Positions 27,934 through 36,713 are shown, counted from the first letter of the stretch. The stretch: 64,000 nucleotides of DNA from Pedobacter cryoconitis (GCA_019352875.1 JAAAFW010000006.1:1393359-1457358), one strand, 5' to 3'. Notes: generated from the sequence alone by a model not told the origin. Numbers and translations are program-made.

Positions 27934-28686
27934 ATGAAATTATTAGAGAATAAAGTAGCTATAGTTACAGGTGCTGCCTCCGGTATCGGAGAAGCAGTGG
28001 CCCATATTTTTGCTGAAGCCGGTGCCAAAGTTGTTGTTTCTGATGTCGACCAGGAAAACGGAGAACGCGTTGTCGCGGAACTTAAGTTGCAAGGTGCAGA
28101 TGCAATCTTTGTACAAGCTGATACCTCAAAGCCCGCAGACAATGAAAAATTAGTTAAAACTACAATCGAACAGTTTGGTGCATTACATATTGCTGTAAAC
28201 AACGCCGGTATCGGTGGCCCTGCTGCCCGGACAGGGGAGTATCCGGTTGACGACTGGGATAAAGTAATTTCCATTAACCTCTCCGGTGTTTTCTATGGTC
28301 TGAGATATCAGATTCCGGCGATGCTTGAGCACGGAGGTGGAAGTATCATCAATATGGCTTCCATCTTAGGACAGGTTGGTACCAAGCTCTCAGGTGCTTA
28401 CGTAGCGGCCAAGCATGGAGTTGTAGGTTTAACAAAATCTGCTGCGCTTGAATATGCTGAGCAAAATATCAGGATCAACTCTGTAGGACCCGGATATATC
28501 CGTACTCCATTACTAACTAAACACCTGACTCCAGAGCAAATGGACAACCTGGTACAATTGCATCCGGTTGGGCGTCTGGGTGAATCCAAAGAAATTGCAG
28601 AGCTGGTATTATGGCTGGCTTCCGATAAAGCTTCCTTTGTGACCGGAGCTTATTATGCAGCAGATGGCGGATATCTTGCTCAATAA
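27934..28686 (+). CDS. SDR-family oxidoreductase (FabG/glucose dehydrogenase-like)
   Basis: NAD(P)-dependent dehydrogenase of 250 residues. The cofactor loop is TGAASGIG at residue 12, DVDQ after the second strand suggests NAD(H), NNAG lies near 90, the catalytic serine is in NMASILG and the pair YVAAK near 155. PGYIRTPL and the closing ADGGYLAQ are typical of classical SDRs. Substrate unknown. It is separated from the MFS gene by a terminator and ends in a hairpin that abuts rlmF. Confidence 0.92.
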   Translation: MKLLENKVAIVTGAASGIGEAVAHIFAEAGAKVVVSDVDQENGERVVAELKLQGADAIFVQADTSKPADNEKLVKTTIEQFGALHIAVNNAGIGGPAARTGEYPVDDWDKVISINLSGVFYGLRYQIPAMLEHGGGSIINMASILGQVGTKLSGAYVAAKHGVVGLTKSAALEYAEQNIRINSVGPGYIRTPLLTKHLTPEQMDNLVQLHPVGRLGESKEIAELVLWLASDKASFVTGAYYAADGGYLAQ

Positions 28687-28692
28687 ATAAGA

Positions 28693-28725
28693 TTAACGCT
28701 TACCTTTGTGGGTAAGCGTTAATTT
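28693..28725 (+). terminator. Hairpin between SDR and rlmF, ending 3 nt before the rlmF start
   Basis: A perfect 12-bp stem, TTAACGCTTACC / GGTAAGCGTTAA, has a TTTGTG loop and is followed by TTT and then the rlmF ATG at 28726. It looks like a terminator, but it occupies the place where a ribosome-binding site would be. Confidence 0.65.
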
Positions 28726-29679
28726 ATGTCTGTTGAAAAAAACACCCTCCATCCAAGAAATCTTCACCGTTCCAGGTATGATTTTCCAGAACTAATTCAA
28801 ACCTCTCCTGAGCTGGAGAAGTATGTTGCAGAAAATCCTTACGGTGATCTTTCTGTAAATTTTTCTGATCCTGAAGCTGTTAAAATGCTCAATAAAGCAT
28901 TGCTCATGCATTTTTATGGATTGAAGGAATGGGATATTCCTGCGAACTATTTATGCCCCCCAATTCCTGGAAGGGCAGATTATATTCATTATCTGGCAGA
29001 TCTGCTTGCTGCGCTTAATGGCGGTGAAGTACCTCGCGGTAAACAAATCAAAATATTGGATATCGGTACAGGTGCGAACTGCATTTATCCGATTATTGGG
29101 CACCAGGTGTATGGATGGTCATTTACAGGGACAGATATAGATAAAAAAGCTATTCATTCAGCCGAAAATATCGCCGCTTTAAACCCAGTATTGCAGCATG
29201 ATTTAAACTTTAGGCTGCAGCATTATCCTTCCGCTATCTTTAGGGGAATATTTAAACCCGGAGAGCTGTTTGATCTTACACTTTGTAATCCGCCCTTTCA
29301 CGCGTCGGCAGAAGAAGCACTGGCTGGTTCCAGAAGAAAGGTGCAAAACCTCAGTAAAGGCAAGAAAACTGTCCCCGTATTAAATTTTGGTGGTCAGCAG
29401 TCAGAACTCTGGTGTAAAGGCGGTGAGCTGGAATTTGTCCGTAATATGGTTGCTGAAAGTAAAGAATATGCAAATCAGTGTTGTATGTTTAGTTCTCTGG
29501 TGTCAAAAAGCGCGAATCTTCCACCTTTATATGCCGCGTTGGAAAGAGCAGGGGCGCCAAGAGTTGAGACTGTTTCTATGTCACAAGGACAGAAACAAAG
29601 CAGGTTTCTAGCCTGGACATTCCTCAACGATACTGAACTGGATAACTGGCGTTTAAAAAGGCTGGCTAAAAAAAGTTAA
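28726..29679 (+). CDS. rlmF: 23S rRNA (adenine-1618-N6)-methyltransferase
   Basis: Methylates A1618 of 23S rRNA using S-adenosylmethionine. The 317 residues align end to end with E. coli RlmF (YbiN) as I recall it: LHPRNLHRSRYDFPEL at the start, MLNKALLMHFYGLKEWDIP, and CPPIPGRADYIHYLADLLA. The SAM site is ILDIGTGANCIYPI and the catalytic motif is CNPPFHAS (NPPF, adenine-N6 type). This alignment supports the ATG at 28726 despite the hairpin just upstream. The stop overlaps the convergent gene by 4 nt. Confidence 0.95.
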   Translation: MSVEKNTLHPRNLHRSRYDFPELIQTSPELEKYVAENPYGDLSVNFSDPEAVKMLNKALLMHFYGLKEWDIPANYLCPPIPGRADYIHYLADLLAALNGGEVPRGKQIKILDIGTGANCIYPIIGHQVYGWSFTGTDIDKKAIHSAENIAALNPVLQHDLNFRLQHYPSAIFRGIFKPGELFDLTLCNPPFHASAEEALAGSRRKVQNLSKGKKTVPVLNFGGQQSELWCKGGELEFVRNMVAESKEYANQCCMFSSLVSKSANLPPLYAALERAGAPRVETVSMSQGQKQSRFLAWTFLNDTELDNWRLKRLAKKS

Positions 29680-29984
29680 CGGAAGAGTAATACCTTCACC
29701 TGTTTTCCGTTTAATTTACCGATTACCGCATCAGTTTCAATATCCCTGAATTCCAACGGGGATTTTTTATTATATTTCAGGATTAGGTTACAGTAGATAT
29801 GGGCGCATTTCATCCAGTTTTGGGCAAGCAGTACATTCTTCCACAGATTTGGTCTGAGCCACACAGTGTGTCCGTCGATACGTACAAACTCCTTTTCCTG
29901 AAGCTGGAGCATGGTGTCAATGATTTTTGCATGTTGTGCGGCTTGATTAGGCGATTCCTGTACTTTTTTATTGGCGTAGATCAT
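29676..29984 (-). CDS. Conserved-looking small protein, unknown function
   Basis: The ATG at 29984 gives 102 residues (MIYANKKVQESPNQAAQ); a TTG at 30041 would give 121. The protein is basic and globular-looking, with DTMLQLQEKEFVRIDGHTVWLRPNLWKNVLLAQNWMK as its most structured stretch and no signal or membrane segment. No family recognised. It is convergent with rlmF (4-nt overlap) and divergent from the DACNV-like gene, whose promoter region it faces. Confidence 0.6.
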   Translation of the reverse strand: MIYANKKVQESPNQAAQHAKIIDTMLQLQEKEFVRIDGHTVWLRPNLWKNVLLAQNWMKCAHIYCNLILKYNKKSPLEFRDIETDAVIGKLNGKQVKVLLFR

Positions 29985-30028
29985 GTTTATAATGCTGAAA
30001 TGACTTGCTGATCCGGTAAAACTAAAAA

Positions 30029-30059
30029 TTTTGAAGCACAAATTAATATCTTAACTTTA
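30029..30059 (+). promoter_or_regulatory. Probable promoter of the DACNV-like gene
   Basis: TTTTG (30029-30033), 18 nt, then TAACTTTA (30052-30059), one mismatch from TAnnTTTG. The ATG is 4 nt after the box, so the transcript would have almost no leader. Confidence 0.5.
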
Positions 30060-30063
30060 AACC

Positions 30064-31206
30064 ATGTTCGATAAAACCACGTATCAGGCCGCCAGAATTA
30101 TTGCTCCTAAAGTAGAAGCTATTTTTGCGCAGCACCTTGCGAAAGCCAGGGATAACGGGGAAGAAGATCTGGCTCCGCTGCCATCTGCACAAATTGTCGA
30201 GACGATAATTGATGTCACTTTCTGGGCTAGTATCCGGAAAGAAGAGGGGCATTCACCTAAAATATCCCTTGCTTTTCTATCGCCCGCACAAGCGGGAAAT
30301 CCATTGTTGTTTAAGCAGCGGCTTCCCCTTAATCCTGCGGTATTAACTAAAATAGCGCCCGGTGTAGAACGTGCGGGTATCCATATAGGAATCTGGGAGG
30401 AAGAAGGTGAATTATTTATCTGGGGGACCACCACAAGCATTCCTAATTTTTGCTTTGTTCTTGACGTTTCTGAGCCGGCTTTGCTGGTTATTAAGCATCG
30501 CAGAATCTACGGATTCGGTAAATTCACGAACCTTGCAGTACTTAAAGGGGACCAGATTAAAATTGTAGATACCAATTCTGCTAATGTTCCGGACAGCCCG
30601 TCTATGCTGCTATCTCTTCTCGATCTTACGGCGCCCTCCTACTGGAATGATACTGTTAATGTATTGATCCAGCTGGCAGTATCCATGCGTTCACATCAGC
30701 GCGGAGGTACTTTACTGGTTGTACCGGGCGATAATAATAATTGGTTGCAGTCTATTATCAAGCCCATCCAATATGGTATTCAGCCTGCTTTTGGCGGACT
30801 GTCAAACTTGCTTAGACAGGACCGTAAAGAAGCAAGTCAGATCTTTTGGCAGACGGCACTTAAAAGAGAGGTGGAACATCTGGCAGGACTTACTGCGGTA
30901 GATGGAGCAACAGTGATTACTTCAGACTATGAACTGCTTGCATTTGGTGCTAAAATCGGGCGGGCAAAAGGAAAAGAACCAGTAGAGGAACTGTCTTTTA
31001 TGGAGCCGATTGCCGGTGGCGATGCTGTCCTTATTCATCCTGCCAAAGTTGGTGGGACAAGGCATTTATCTGCCGCTCAGTTTATTCATGATCAAAATGG
31101 GGCAATCGCACTTGTCGCTTCACAGGACGGGCATTTCACCATTTATTCCTGGTCCAGCCTGCAGAGCCGCGTTCAGGCACATCGTATTGATACTTTACTG
31201 CTTTAA
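30064..31206 (+). CDS. Putative DACNV-sensor protein with divergent diadenylate-cyclase-like C-terminus
   Basis: A cytoplasmic protein of 380 residues without signal or membrane helices. As I recall, the N-terminal two thirds resemble the DACNV domain, predicted as a sensor attached to diadenylate cyclase (DAC) domains in nucleotide-signalling systems. The C-terminal part carries pieces of the DAC signature: DGA at 280-282 (AVDGATVITSDYELLAFG) and GGTRH at 330-334 followed by SAAQFIHDQNGAIALVAS and DGHFTIYSW. In active cyclases the motif is usually RHR; here it is RHL, so activity or product may differ. It may make or sense a cyclic nucleotide; that is inference. Single gene with its own promoter. 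Confidence 0.65.
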   Translation: MFDKTTYQAARIIAPKVEAIFAQHLAKARDNGEEDLAPLPSAQIVETIIDVTFWASIRKEEGHSPKISLAFLSPAQAGNPLLFKQRLPLNPAVLTKIAPGVERAGIHIGIWEEEGELFIWGTTTSIPNFCFVLDVSEPALLVIKHRRIYGFGKFTNLAVLKGDQIKIVDTNSANVPDSPSMLLSLLDLTAPSYWNDTVNVLIQLAVSMRSHQRGGTLLVVPGDNNNWLQSIIKPIQYGIQPAFGGLSNLLRQDRKEASQIFWQTALKREVEHLAGLTAVDGATVITSDYELLAFGAKIGRAKGKEPVEELSFMEPIAGGDAVLIHPAKVGGTRHLSAAQFIHDQNGAIALVASQDGHFTIYSWSSLQSRVQAHRIDTLLL

Positions 31207-31254
31207 AACAAAATCTATAAGCTATTTAGCCTTAATGGCCTGAAAATAAGACAC

Positions 31255-31283
31255 AAAAAAAGCGTTTGGATCTCCAAACGCTT
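31255..31283 (-). terminator. Terminator for the small minus-strand gene
   Basis: AAGCGTTTGGA / TCCAAACGCTT, followed on the minus strand by a T-run (31255-31259). It can also fold on the plus strand after the DACNV-like gene, but the T-run there is short. Confidence 0.65.
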
Positions 31284-31323
31284 AAAAAAAATAAGTACTA
31301 TATCTTAAGACTTATGTCCCGTT

Positions 31324-31482
31324 TCAGGAAAATATAATGGCTCCGGCAATGACTCCCAGGAATAATAGAATCATAACTATCCGGTCTGCATTGATCCATT
31401 GTTTTTTGGTTAATGCAGCTTTTTTTGCTGATCGGTCCTTTCTGGCTAAAGGGGGAAATAATAAACTTAATTTCACTAACAT
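31324..31482 (-). CDS. Small single-helix membrane protein, unknown
   Basis: The ATG at 31482 gives 52 residues (MLVKLSLLFPPLARKDRSAKKAALTKKQW...). A basic N-terminal part rich in K and R is followed by one hydrophobic helix at the C-terminus, IVMILLFLGVIAGAIIFS, so the basic part should face the cytoplasm. A TTG at 31530 would add 16 residues. No family recognised. A strong terminator downstream on the same strand supports that the region is expressed. Confidence 0.4.
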   Translation of the reverse strand: MLVKLSLLFPPLARKDRSAKKAALTKKQWINADRIVMILLFLGVIAGAIIFS

Positions 31483-31770
31483 AAGCGAATTCTTAAAGGT
31501 ACAATCAAGAATAAACAAACTGTGAGCCAAAGTCTTCGAATCTGATAAGATCTTGATATTTAAATTTTTCTATGACATTCCCATTATTTCTGGGTCATAA
31601 TCTCTCCAGATATCGGTCCTAAAACGCAATAATTGCTTGCTATTATTTTTTAATTCTGGTTTAAAATCGGGAATATCTTACTTAATTTCTCTGATTTTCA
31701 ACTAAATAACTTTTTCTGTTTAATTTTATTTATCTGATAATCAGTGTTTTGATATTTATATTTCAATTCA

Positions 31771-31799
31771 TATAGTACTATGTATTGCATATTACTATA
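31771..31799. promoter_or_regulatory. Inverted repeat over the padR promoter, candidate PadR operator
   Basis: TATAGTA (31771-31777) and TACTATA (31793-31799), spaced by 15 nt, bracket the -33 region and end 9 nt before the -7 box. PadR repressors commonly bind such AT-rich dyads on their own promoters. Assignment is inference. Confidence 0.45.
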
Positions 31800-31816
31800 C
31801 AAAGCATATATCTTTG
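31785..31816 (+). promoter_or_regulatory. Promoter of padR-pspC, near-leaderless
   Basis: TTG (31785-31787), 21 nt, then TATCTTTG (31809-31816), a full match to the -7 consensus. The padR ATG begins 4 nt after the box. Confidence 0.6.
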
Positions 31817-31820
31817 TATT

Positions 31821-32156
31821 ATGATCGCAGAAAATACACAAACACAAATGCGCAAGGGCATACTTGAATATTGTGTGCTCCTGATTATCTCAAAAGGAGA
31901 GATATACGCCTCGGATATTATCGCAGAACTGAGGGCCGCCAAACTCCTGGTTGTGGAAGGAACTCTTTATCCTTTATTAACGAGGCTAAAGAACAACGGT
32001 CTGCTCAGTTATAACTGGGTAGAATCAACTTCTGGGCCTCCAAGAAAGTATTATATACTAACGCCTGAGGGTAAGGCAATACTAGGACAGCTGGACGGTA
32101 CCTGGCAGGAACTCTCGTTTGCTATTGACCATGCAAAAAACGCATCACTATCCTAA
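31821..32156 (+). CDS. PadR-family transcriptional regulator
   Basis: A small winged-helix repressor of 111 residues from the ATG at 31821 (MIAENTQTQMRKGILEYCVLLI). The PadR core is complete: GEIYASDIIAELRAAKLLVVEGTLYPLLTRLKNNGLLSY and the wing ESTSGPPRKYYILTPEGKAIL. The C-terminal dimerisation helix is short (subfamily 2). It is followed after 52 nt by the PspC-domain gene, its probable partner and target. An AT-rich inverted repeat over its own promoter suggests autoregulation. Confidence 0.94.
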   Translation: MIAENTQTQMRKGILEYCVLLIISKGEIYASDIIAELRAAKLLVVEGTLYPLLTRLKNNGLLSYNWVESTSGPPRKYYILTPEGKAILGQLDGTWQELSFAIDHAKNASLS

Positions 32157-32208
32157 GCCGGGCCGAAGACAGACTAAACATTAATAAGACTTAAACAAAT
32201 ATATTCCG

Positions 32209-33801
32209 ATGAAGAAGACATTAAATATCAATATAGGAAACTCCATAATTCACATCGAGGAGGATGCCTATGAAATACTCACACAATATCTGATCGCTGT
32301 TAAGCAGCATTTCGGGAAAAGTGCTGATGATTTTGAGATTGTAAAAGACATAGAGAACAGAATTGCAGAGATGTTTGCAGATATTTTGCAGGCACAGCAC
32401 AAACAAGTTATCCAAAAAGAAGATGTTGAAGTCGTTACTGGCTTAATGGGATCTGTAAGTGATTTTGGAGATACCGGAGAGGAAGAACAGCCTGTATATA
32501 CTGCCGAAAAAGAAGAGAGCCCTATTTTTAACGAACGCAGAATCTTTAGAGATACAGAAGATGCGATGATTTCAGGAGTTTGTTCCGGTTTAAGTTATTA
32601 CCTTAAAATAGACGTAAGTATATTAAGAGTAATCGCTGTGATTACTGCTTTAATGGGAGGCTCGGGCATATTGGCTTATCTGATTCTTTGGATTACAATT
32701 CCGAAGGCACACACCCGCTCAGAAAGAATGGCTATGAAAGGTGAAGCAGTTAACCTGAAAGGGTTCAAAAGGAACTTTGACCAGGAAATGGCTCAGCTGA
32801 AGGATAATCTGCAACACGCTAACGCACACATCCAGCCAATGGTTAAACGTTCGGGTACGTTTATTACGGAATTTATCGAGGTCATGGAAACTTTCCTGAA
32901 AGGTACAGGGAAGAGATTACTCCAGATTATTGCGATCTTTATTATGATCTTTAGTTCAATTGCCTTTCTCACGACAATAGGAGCGCTGGCTGCATCTATG
33001 GGTCTTTGGAATACTGGCGTGAATAGCTTTTTTCCTTTTACTTTAGTTGATGCTGCCGAAATTAATAATTTGCTGGTGGCTGTATTTGTGGTAATTGCGA
33101 TTCCATTATTGGCGCTGATCCTGTTTGCAGTACGGGTAGCTTTTAATACCGTTTCGATCCCTAAAACACTCTCCTTCGGAATGCTGATTATCTGGCTTGC
33201 CGGGTTGTCTTTCACTATATTTTACGTCGCAAGAACCGCGACTGAATTTAAAGACACTGCTGCTTTTACCCGGAACTACGAATTGAAGAGTTACCCTGAA
33301 TTTACCTTAAAGATGGATACCCGTATGTTTTTTAGCAAAGAAGACAGCATACGTTACCACCTGGATGCAACCGATAAAGCTGGATCTGTGGTTAGAAGTC
33401 TTGAAGAAGGACCTTTCATATTACCTAAGAACGTTTCCTTAACGATAGAAAGAAGTGAAAGCGGGAAGCCCGAGCTGGTTCGTAATTACAGTTCTAAAGG
33501 GAGGAGCTTTGAGCAGGCATTGAACCTGGCGAAGCAGATCCGTTATGATTTTACACAACAGGACTCCTTGCTGCAGTTTAGTCCGGAACTGCAGTTAATG
33601 CAAAAAGCGAACTGGAGAGATCAGCAGGTGGAACTGATCCTGCGTCTGCCGGAAGGTACAAGACTAAAGATAGATCCCGAAATGGATCGCTATCTCCGTA
33701 ACTATTATTTATGGGAATGCCGTGATGACGAAGATCATTCCGGTACCGAATATTACTATAAGGGTACGATCACCGCCGAGGGACTGAGGTGCCAGAACTA
33801 A
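32209..33801 (+). CDS. PspC-domain membrane protein
   Basis: Envelope stress-related membrane protein of 530 residues. An N-terminal cytoplasmic region of about 110 residues (MKKTLNINIGNSIIHIEEDAYEIL...) precedes the PspC domain (RRIFRDTEDAMISGVCSGLSYYLKIDVSILRVI...WITIPKA). Three further hydrophobic segments (about residues 240-270, 285-310 and 320-345) and a large C-terminal soluble domain follow. The PadR-PspC pairing is common in Bacteroidota. PspC in other phyla responds to membrane damage; the same role here is inference. It ends at the long hairpin at 33813-33871. Confidence 0.9.
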   Translation: MKKTLNINIGNSIIHIEEDAYEILTQYLIAVKQHFGKSADDFEIVKDIENRIAEMFADILQAQHKQVIQKEDVEVVTGLMGSVSDFGDTGEEEQPVYTAEKEESPIFNERRIFRDTEDAMISGVCSGLSYYLKIDVSILRVIAVITALMGGSGILAYLILWITIPKAHTRSERMAMKGEAVNLKGFKRNFDQEMAQLKDNLQHANAHIQPMVKRSGTFITEFIEVMETFLKGTGKRLLQIIAIFIMIFSSIAFLTTIGALAASMGLWNTGVNSFFPFTLVDAAEINNLLVAVFVVIAIPLLALILFAVRVAFNTVSIPKTLSFGMLIIWLAGLSFTIFYVARTATEFKDTAAFTRNYELKSYPEFTLKMDTRMFFSKEDSIRYHLDATDKAGSVVRSLEEGPFILPKNVSLTIERSESGKPELVRNYSSKGRSFEQALNLAKQIRYDFTQQDSLLQFSPELQLMQKANWRDQQVELILRLPEGTRLKIDPEMDRYLRNYYLWECRDDEDHSGTEYYYKGTITAEGLRCQN

Positions 33802-33812
33802 GGCGGGATCGA

Positions 33813-33871
33813 CCCCACCAATAGAAAAAGCCAGTCTCCGGTGAGGAAGCTGGCTTTTTCTGTTGGTGGGG
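33813..33871. terminator. Long bidirectional terminator
   Basis: Inner stem AGAAAAAGCCAG / CTGGCTTTTTCT (33823-33834 and 33850-33861) and outer stem CCCCACCAA / TTGGTGGGG (33813-33821 and 33863-33871) form a 59-nt hairpin between convergent genes. Confidence 0.85.
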
Positions 33872-33878
33872 TTGCCTG

Positions 33879-36599
33879 TTATTTAACCGTGTAACGGTAA
33901 ATAAATCTGCCTGGGTTTCCATTTTTATCCAGGCCTTCAATGACCGCACGGTAAGTACCTTTACCATCTGCATTATAGAATTCAACGACTGTATCGCCTG
34001 CTTCAGTAGTCTGAATTTTAGGATTCCAGTAAATAGTTGTTCTCAGATCGTTGCCTGTATAGGAACTGGTTTGTGTTGTATACTTAGGTGCATAAAACTC
34101 TCTGACCTTGGTATAACCTCTGGGAATAAACTTCATCGTGTTATTTTCCGGAAGCATTTTCTTCAGATCTGATAATGACATGTTAGATTTCGGAGCTTTT
34201 TTTGTGTTGATAACCAGAATACCATTGGCATTATAATTCTTAAATGTGATTCCCAACTGATCTCTCAAAAAGATCTCGACAGATTCTACCTCACCAGGCA
34301 TTACAGAGCTTAGGTTAACGGCATCTACGGGAGCACCATTAATAAATATCTGAACCGGGGTTCTGTTTCCTTGCTGATAGTCGCGGTTAACATAGAACTT
34401 GTCTACGTCAAAAGTCAAGCCCAGTGCCATTGTTTTTAAGCACGTCAGCAGGTCGTTACAATCTTTAAATCTTTCGCCGTCAATCTGATGATCGGGCATT
34501 GAGCTTAAACCACTTAATGCCGGGTGATCTGCGTGACTTGGTTTTTTAACTGTGGCACCTGTAATCTGAACTTCTTTCAGCGTACGCAGGTTACTATACT
34601 GTTTTTTACTATTATCCAGATAGGATGATAATGTACTGTCAATATTCATTACTTCGGTAGCCACGTCGGGATTGCCGGACACTTCCGGAAAAGCCTGCTC
34701 ATCCAGCATGATCATCAGATTACTGCCATTCGCACTGTATTTGGCATTTAACAATAACTCCAGACCATCTTCAAAAACGAGGTTTTTGAAATTAAAAATA
34801 CCTGAATTGGTGGTTAGCGTTTCGGCAGACACGCTTCTTCCTGGTCCTGTTAATCTCAATGCACCTTTTTTGACAGGCATACCAGTCCTGTCTCTTAAAA
34901 TACCGCTCACACTGATACCTTGCTCAGGAAGATAAGTTGTCTGAGGAAAACGGTTGGCAAGAATCTCCTTGTAGGAGAAACGGCGATACCCCTGTGTCAG
35001 CATTAGTATATCCAGTTCGGCCCGTTTTTTTGCGTCAGTTTTTATAAAATAATAATTTGGACGCTCGACAAACCCCTGGAGATCTGAGGTGAGTAATAGG
35101 GAGCTCACAATAGTGGTTTCTGTGTTCTCATCAACAGGAACTTTTTGCTGATCGACCACACTCAGCGAGAAATCGCCCGCGAGATTTTGCGTCGAATCTT
35201 TGGCAGAGATGGTCATTTTTACCTTCTGTCTTACTTTGTAAGAAGGCAGGTCGGATTTCAATGAAAGTTTCATTGCATCCTGATGAAGAATAAAAATCAT
35301 TCGCTCACTTACCGGATCACCTGCCGAAGAGAATAAAGTCAGCTGTATAATACCTGAAGGGAATTTTTCAGTAGGTATTTTAGCTGCGGTTACCTGTGTT
35401 TGCAGTTTAGATTGCGCTGCATAGTAAACGCGGCCTCCGTTTTGTGCCACGATATATAAGCCCTTTCCCTGATTTGCCTGGAAATAGGCATCGTTGGCGA
35501 CAATTTTAAAGTTAATTATGTCCGGACTTGTATTCACAGCTTGCAGGGTAATTCCTGAAGCACTGGATTTTGGAAGGTCTACTACTTTTTTAGTACCGTC
35601 TTTGAAGGTGATATTAGCTTTATATGTTCTGCCTTTTTCTGTATTCAGATAAAACGACCCCATACCAAGATGTGACGAATTGAAGGTAGCGAGTTGATTT
35701 CCACTTTCATCTGTTACTGTCCCTGTAGCGTCTATACCCAGACCATTTGGATTAACGGCTTTAAAAGCCATCTGTGTAGGAACGCCTTCTATTAGTTCTC
35801 CACCTTCAGGAAAAAACTGGATATCATTGGCCCCGGTTTTGGGTTTCATGACAAATGTGTTGGTTGCATTGTCTGTATCGCTGATTTTCAAATCGGTAAC
35901 CAGATTAGCTTTGGTAATAACCTGGTTCTTTTTAGCCGGTACTGAGACCTTAAGAACACCATTCTGGTCTGTTACCCCCCGTCCTTTGCCGATAACCTCG
36001 TAGTTGGAGGTCAGTGACCAGCTGACGGGTTTGCCGGCCATAGCTATTTTATCTAAGTTTTTATATTGGATCTGTGCATCTATGGTCTGTCCTTTATCAC
36101 TTTGGCTGGCCTTATAATTAAAGTGGGTAATCACCTTTTTGTCAATAGCTTCTCCAATGGGAATTGTCTTATGGAAATAATAGTCCGAGCTGGAGTTGTA
36201 CATCCATTGCGTATATGCCCTGACATAATAATTGCCCTGCTTAAAATTAGTCATGTCCAATTCCAGGCTTCCGAAAGCAACGCTGTTATTAACAGGGAGC
36301 TTTAAAGATTTAACCAGTGAATCCTGACTGTTCAGCACATCAACATATACGATTTTGCTTAATGCTGAAGGTAGGTTCTGGTCGAAAGTAAGGTATGCTT
36401 TAAAGAATAAGGTGTCTGCAACGCTATAATATGGTTTGTCAAAATGCAGGTATACCTTTTCCGCCGGATATTGTTCTGCGATCATTTTAGACTTATCCAG
36501 TATATTTTTCAGAATTGTGGTGTTCTGCTGAGCAGATGCCTGAAAATTGAATGAAAGGAAAAGTATAAATAAGGCAAAGGAGATTTTAAAGTATTTCAT
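33879..36599 (-). CDS. Secreted MG-like protein with TonB plug domain but no barrel
   Basis: An exported protein of 906 residues with a signal peptide (1-23, ending FQASAQ). The N-terminal part (KVYLHFDKPYYSVADTLFFKAYLT) is the alpha-2-macroglobulin-like MG2 type, with further beta-sandwich repeats up to about residue 520. A carboxypeptidase-regulatory-like domain follows (GISVSGILRDRTGMPVKKGALRLTG), and near residues 715-815 a TonB plug-like segment (PVQIFINGAPVDAVN ... ANGILVINTKK). Only about 90 residues remain after it, far too few for a 22-strand barrel. Such proteins occur in Bacteroidota; function is unknown. Confidence 0.85.
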   Translation of the reverse strand: MKYFKISFALFILFLSFNFQASAQQNTTILKNILDKSKMIAEQYPAEKVYLHFDKPYYSVADTLFFKAYLTFDQNLPSALSKIVYVDVLNSQDSLVKSLKLPVNNSVAFGSLELDMTNFKQGNYYVRAYTQWMYNSSSDYYFHKTIPIGEAIDKKVITHFNYKASQSDKGQTIDAQIQYKNLDKIAMAGKPVSWSLTSNYEVIGKGRGVTDQNGVLKVSVPAKKNQVITKANLVTDLKISDTDNATNTFVMKPKTGANDIQFFPEGGELIEGVPTQMAFKAVNPNGLGIDATGTVTDESGNQLATFNSSHLGMGSFYLNTEKGRTYKANITFKDGTKKVVDLPKSSASGITLQAVNTSPDIINFKIVANDAYFQANQGKGLYIVAQNGGRVYYAAQSKLQTQVTAAKIPTEKFPSGIIQLTLFSSAGDPVSERMIFILHQDAMKLSLKSDLPSYKVRQKVKMTISAKDSTQNLAGDFSLSVVDQQKVPVDENTETTIVSSLLLTSDLQGFVERPNYYFIKTDAKKRAELDILMLTQGYRRFSYKEILANRFPQTTYLPEQGISVSGILRDRTGMPVKKGALRLTGPGRSVSAETLTTNSGIFNFKNLVFEDGLELLLNAKYSANGSNLMIMLDEQAFPEVSGNPDVATEVMNIDSTLSSYLDNSKKQYSNLRTLKEVQITGATVKKPSHADHPALSGLSSMPDHQIDGERFKDCNDLLTCLKTMALGLTFDVDKFYVNRDYQQGNRTPVQIFINGAPVDAVNLSSVMPGEVESVEIFLRDQLGITFKNYNANGILVINTKKAPKSNMSLSDLKKMLPENNTMKFIPRGYTKVREFYAPKYTTQTSSYTGNDLRTTIYWNPKIQTTEAGDTVVEFYNADGKGTYRAVIEGLDKNGNPGRFIYRYTVK

Positions 36600-36713
36600 G
36601 AATGGCTTAATAATACAGATTTAACCGGACTAAGATATTGATTTATGTAAGAGCATCCTTATCAGTCCGGTAGGTTTAACATATTTTTACAATATACAAA
36701 TTCCTTAAATAAG

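Larger units (their letters stand above)
31483..31820. other. AT-rich intergenic region before padR
   Basis: 338 nt without a convincing gene. The right end holds the padR promoter and an inverted repeat (listed separately). Around 31572-31598 a weak interrupted hairpin (ATGAC ... GTCAT) can be drawn. Nothing else stands out. Confidence 0.5.

Noticed and set aside
31324..31530. Longer version of the small membrane protein from 31530
   Set aside because: It needs a TTG start and adds residues without support; the ATG at 31482 is simpler.
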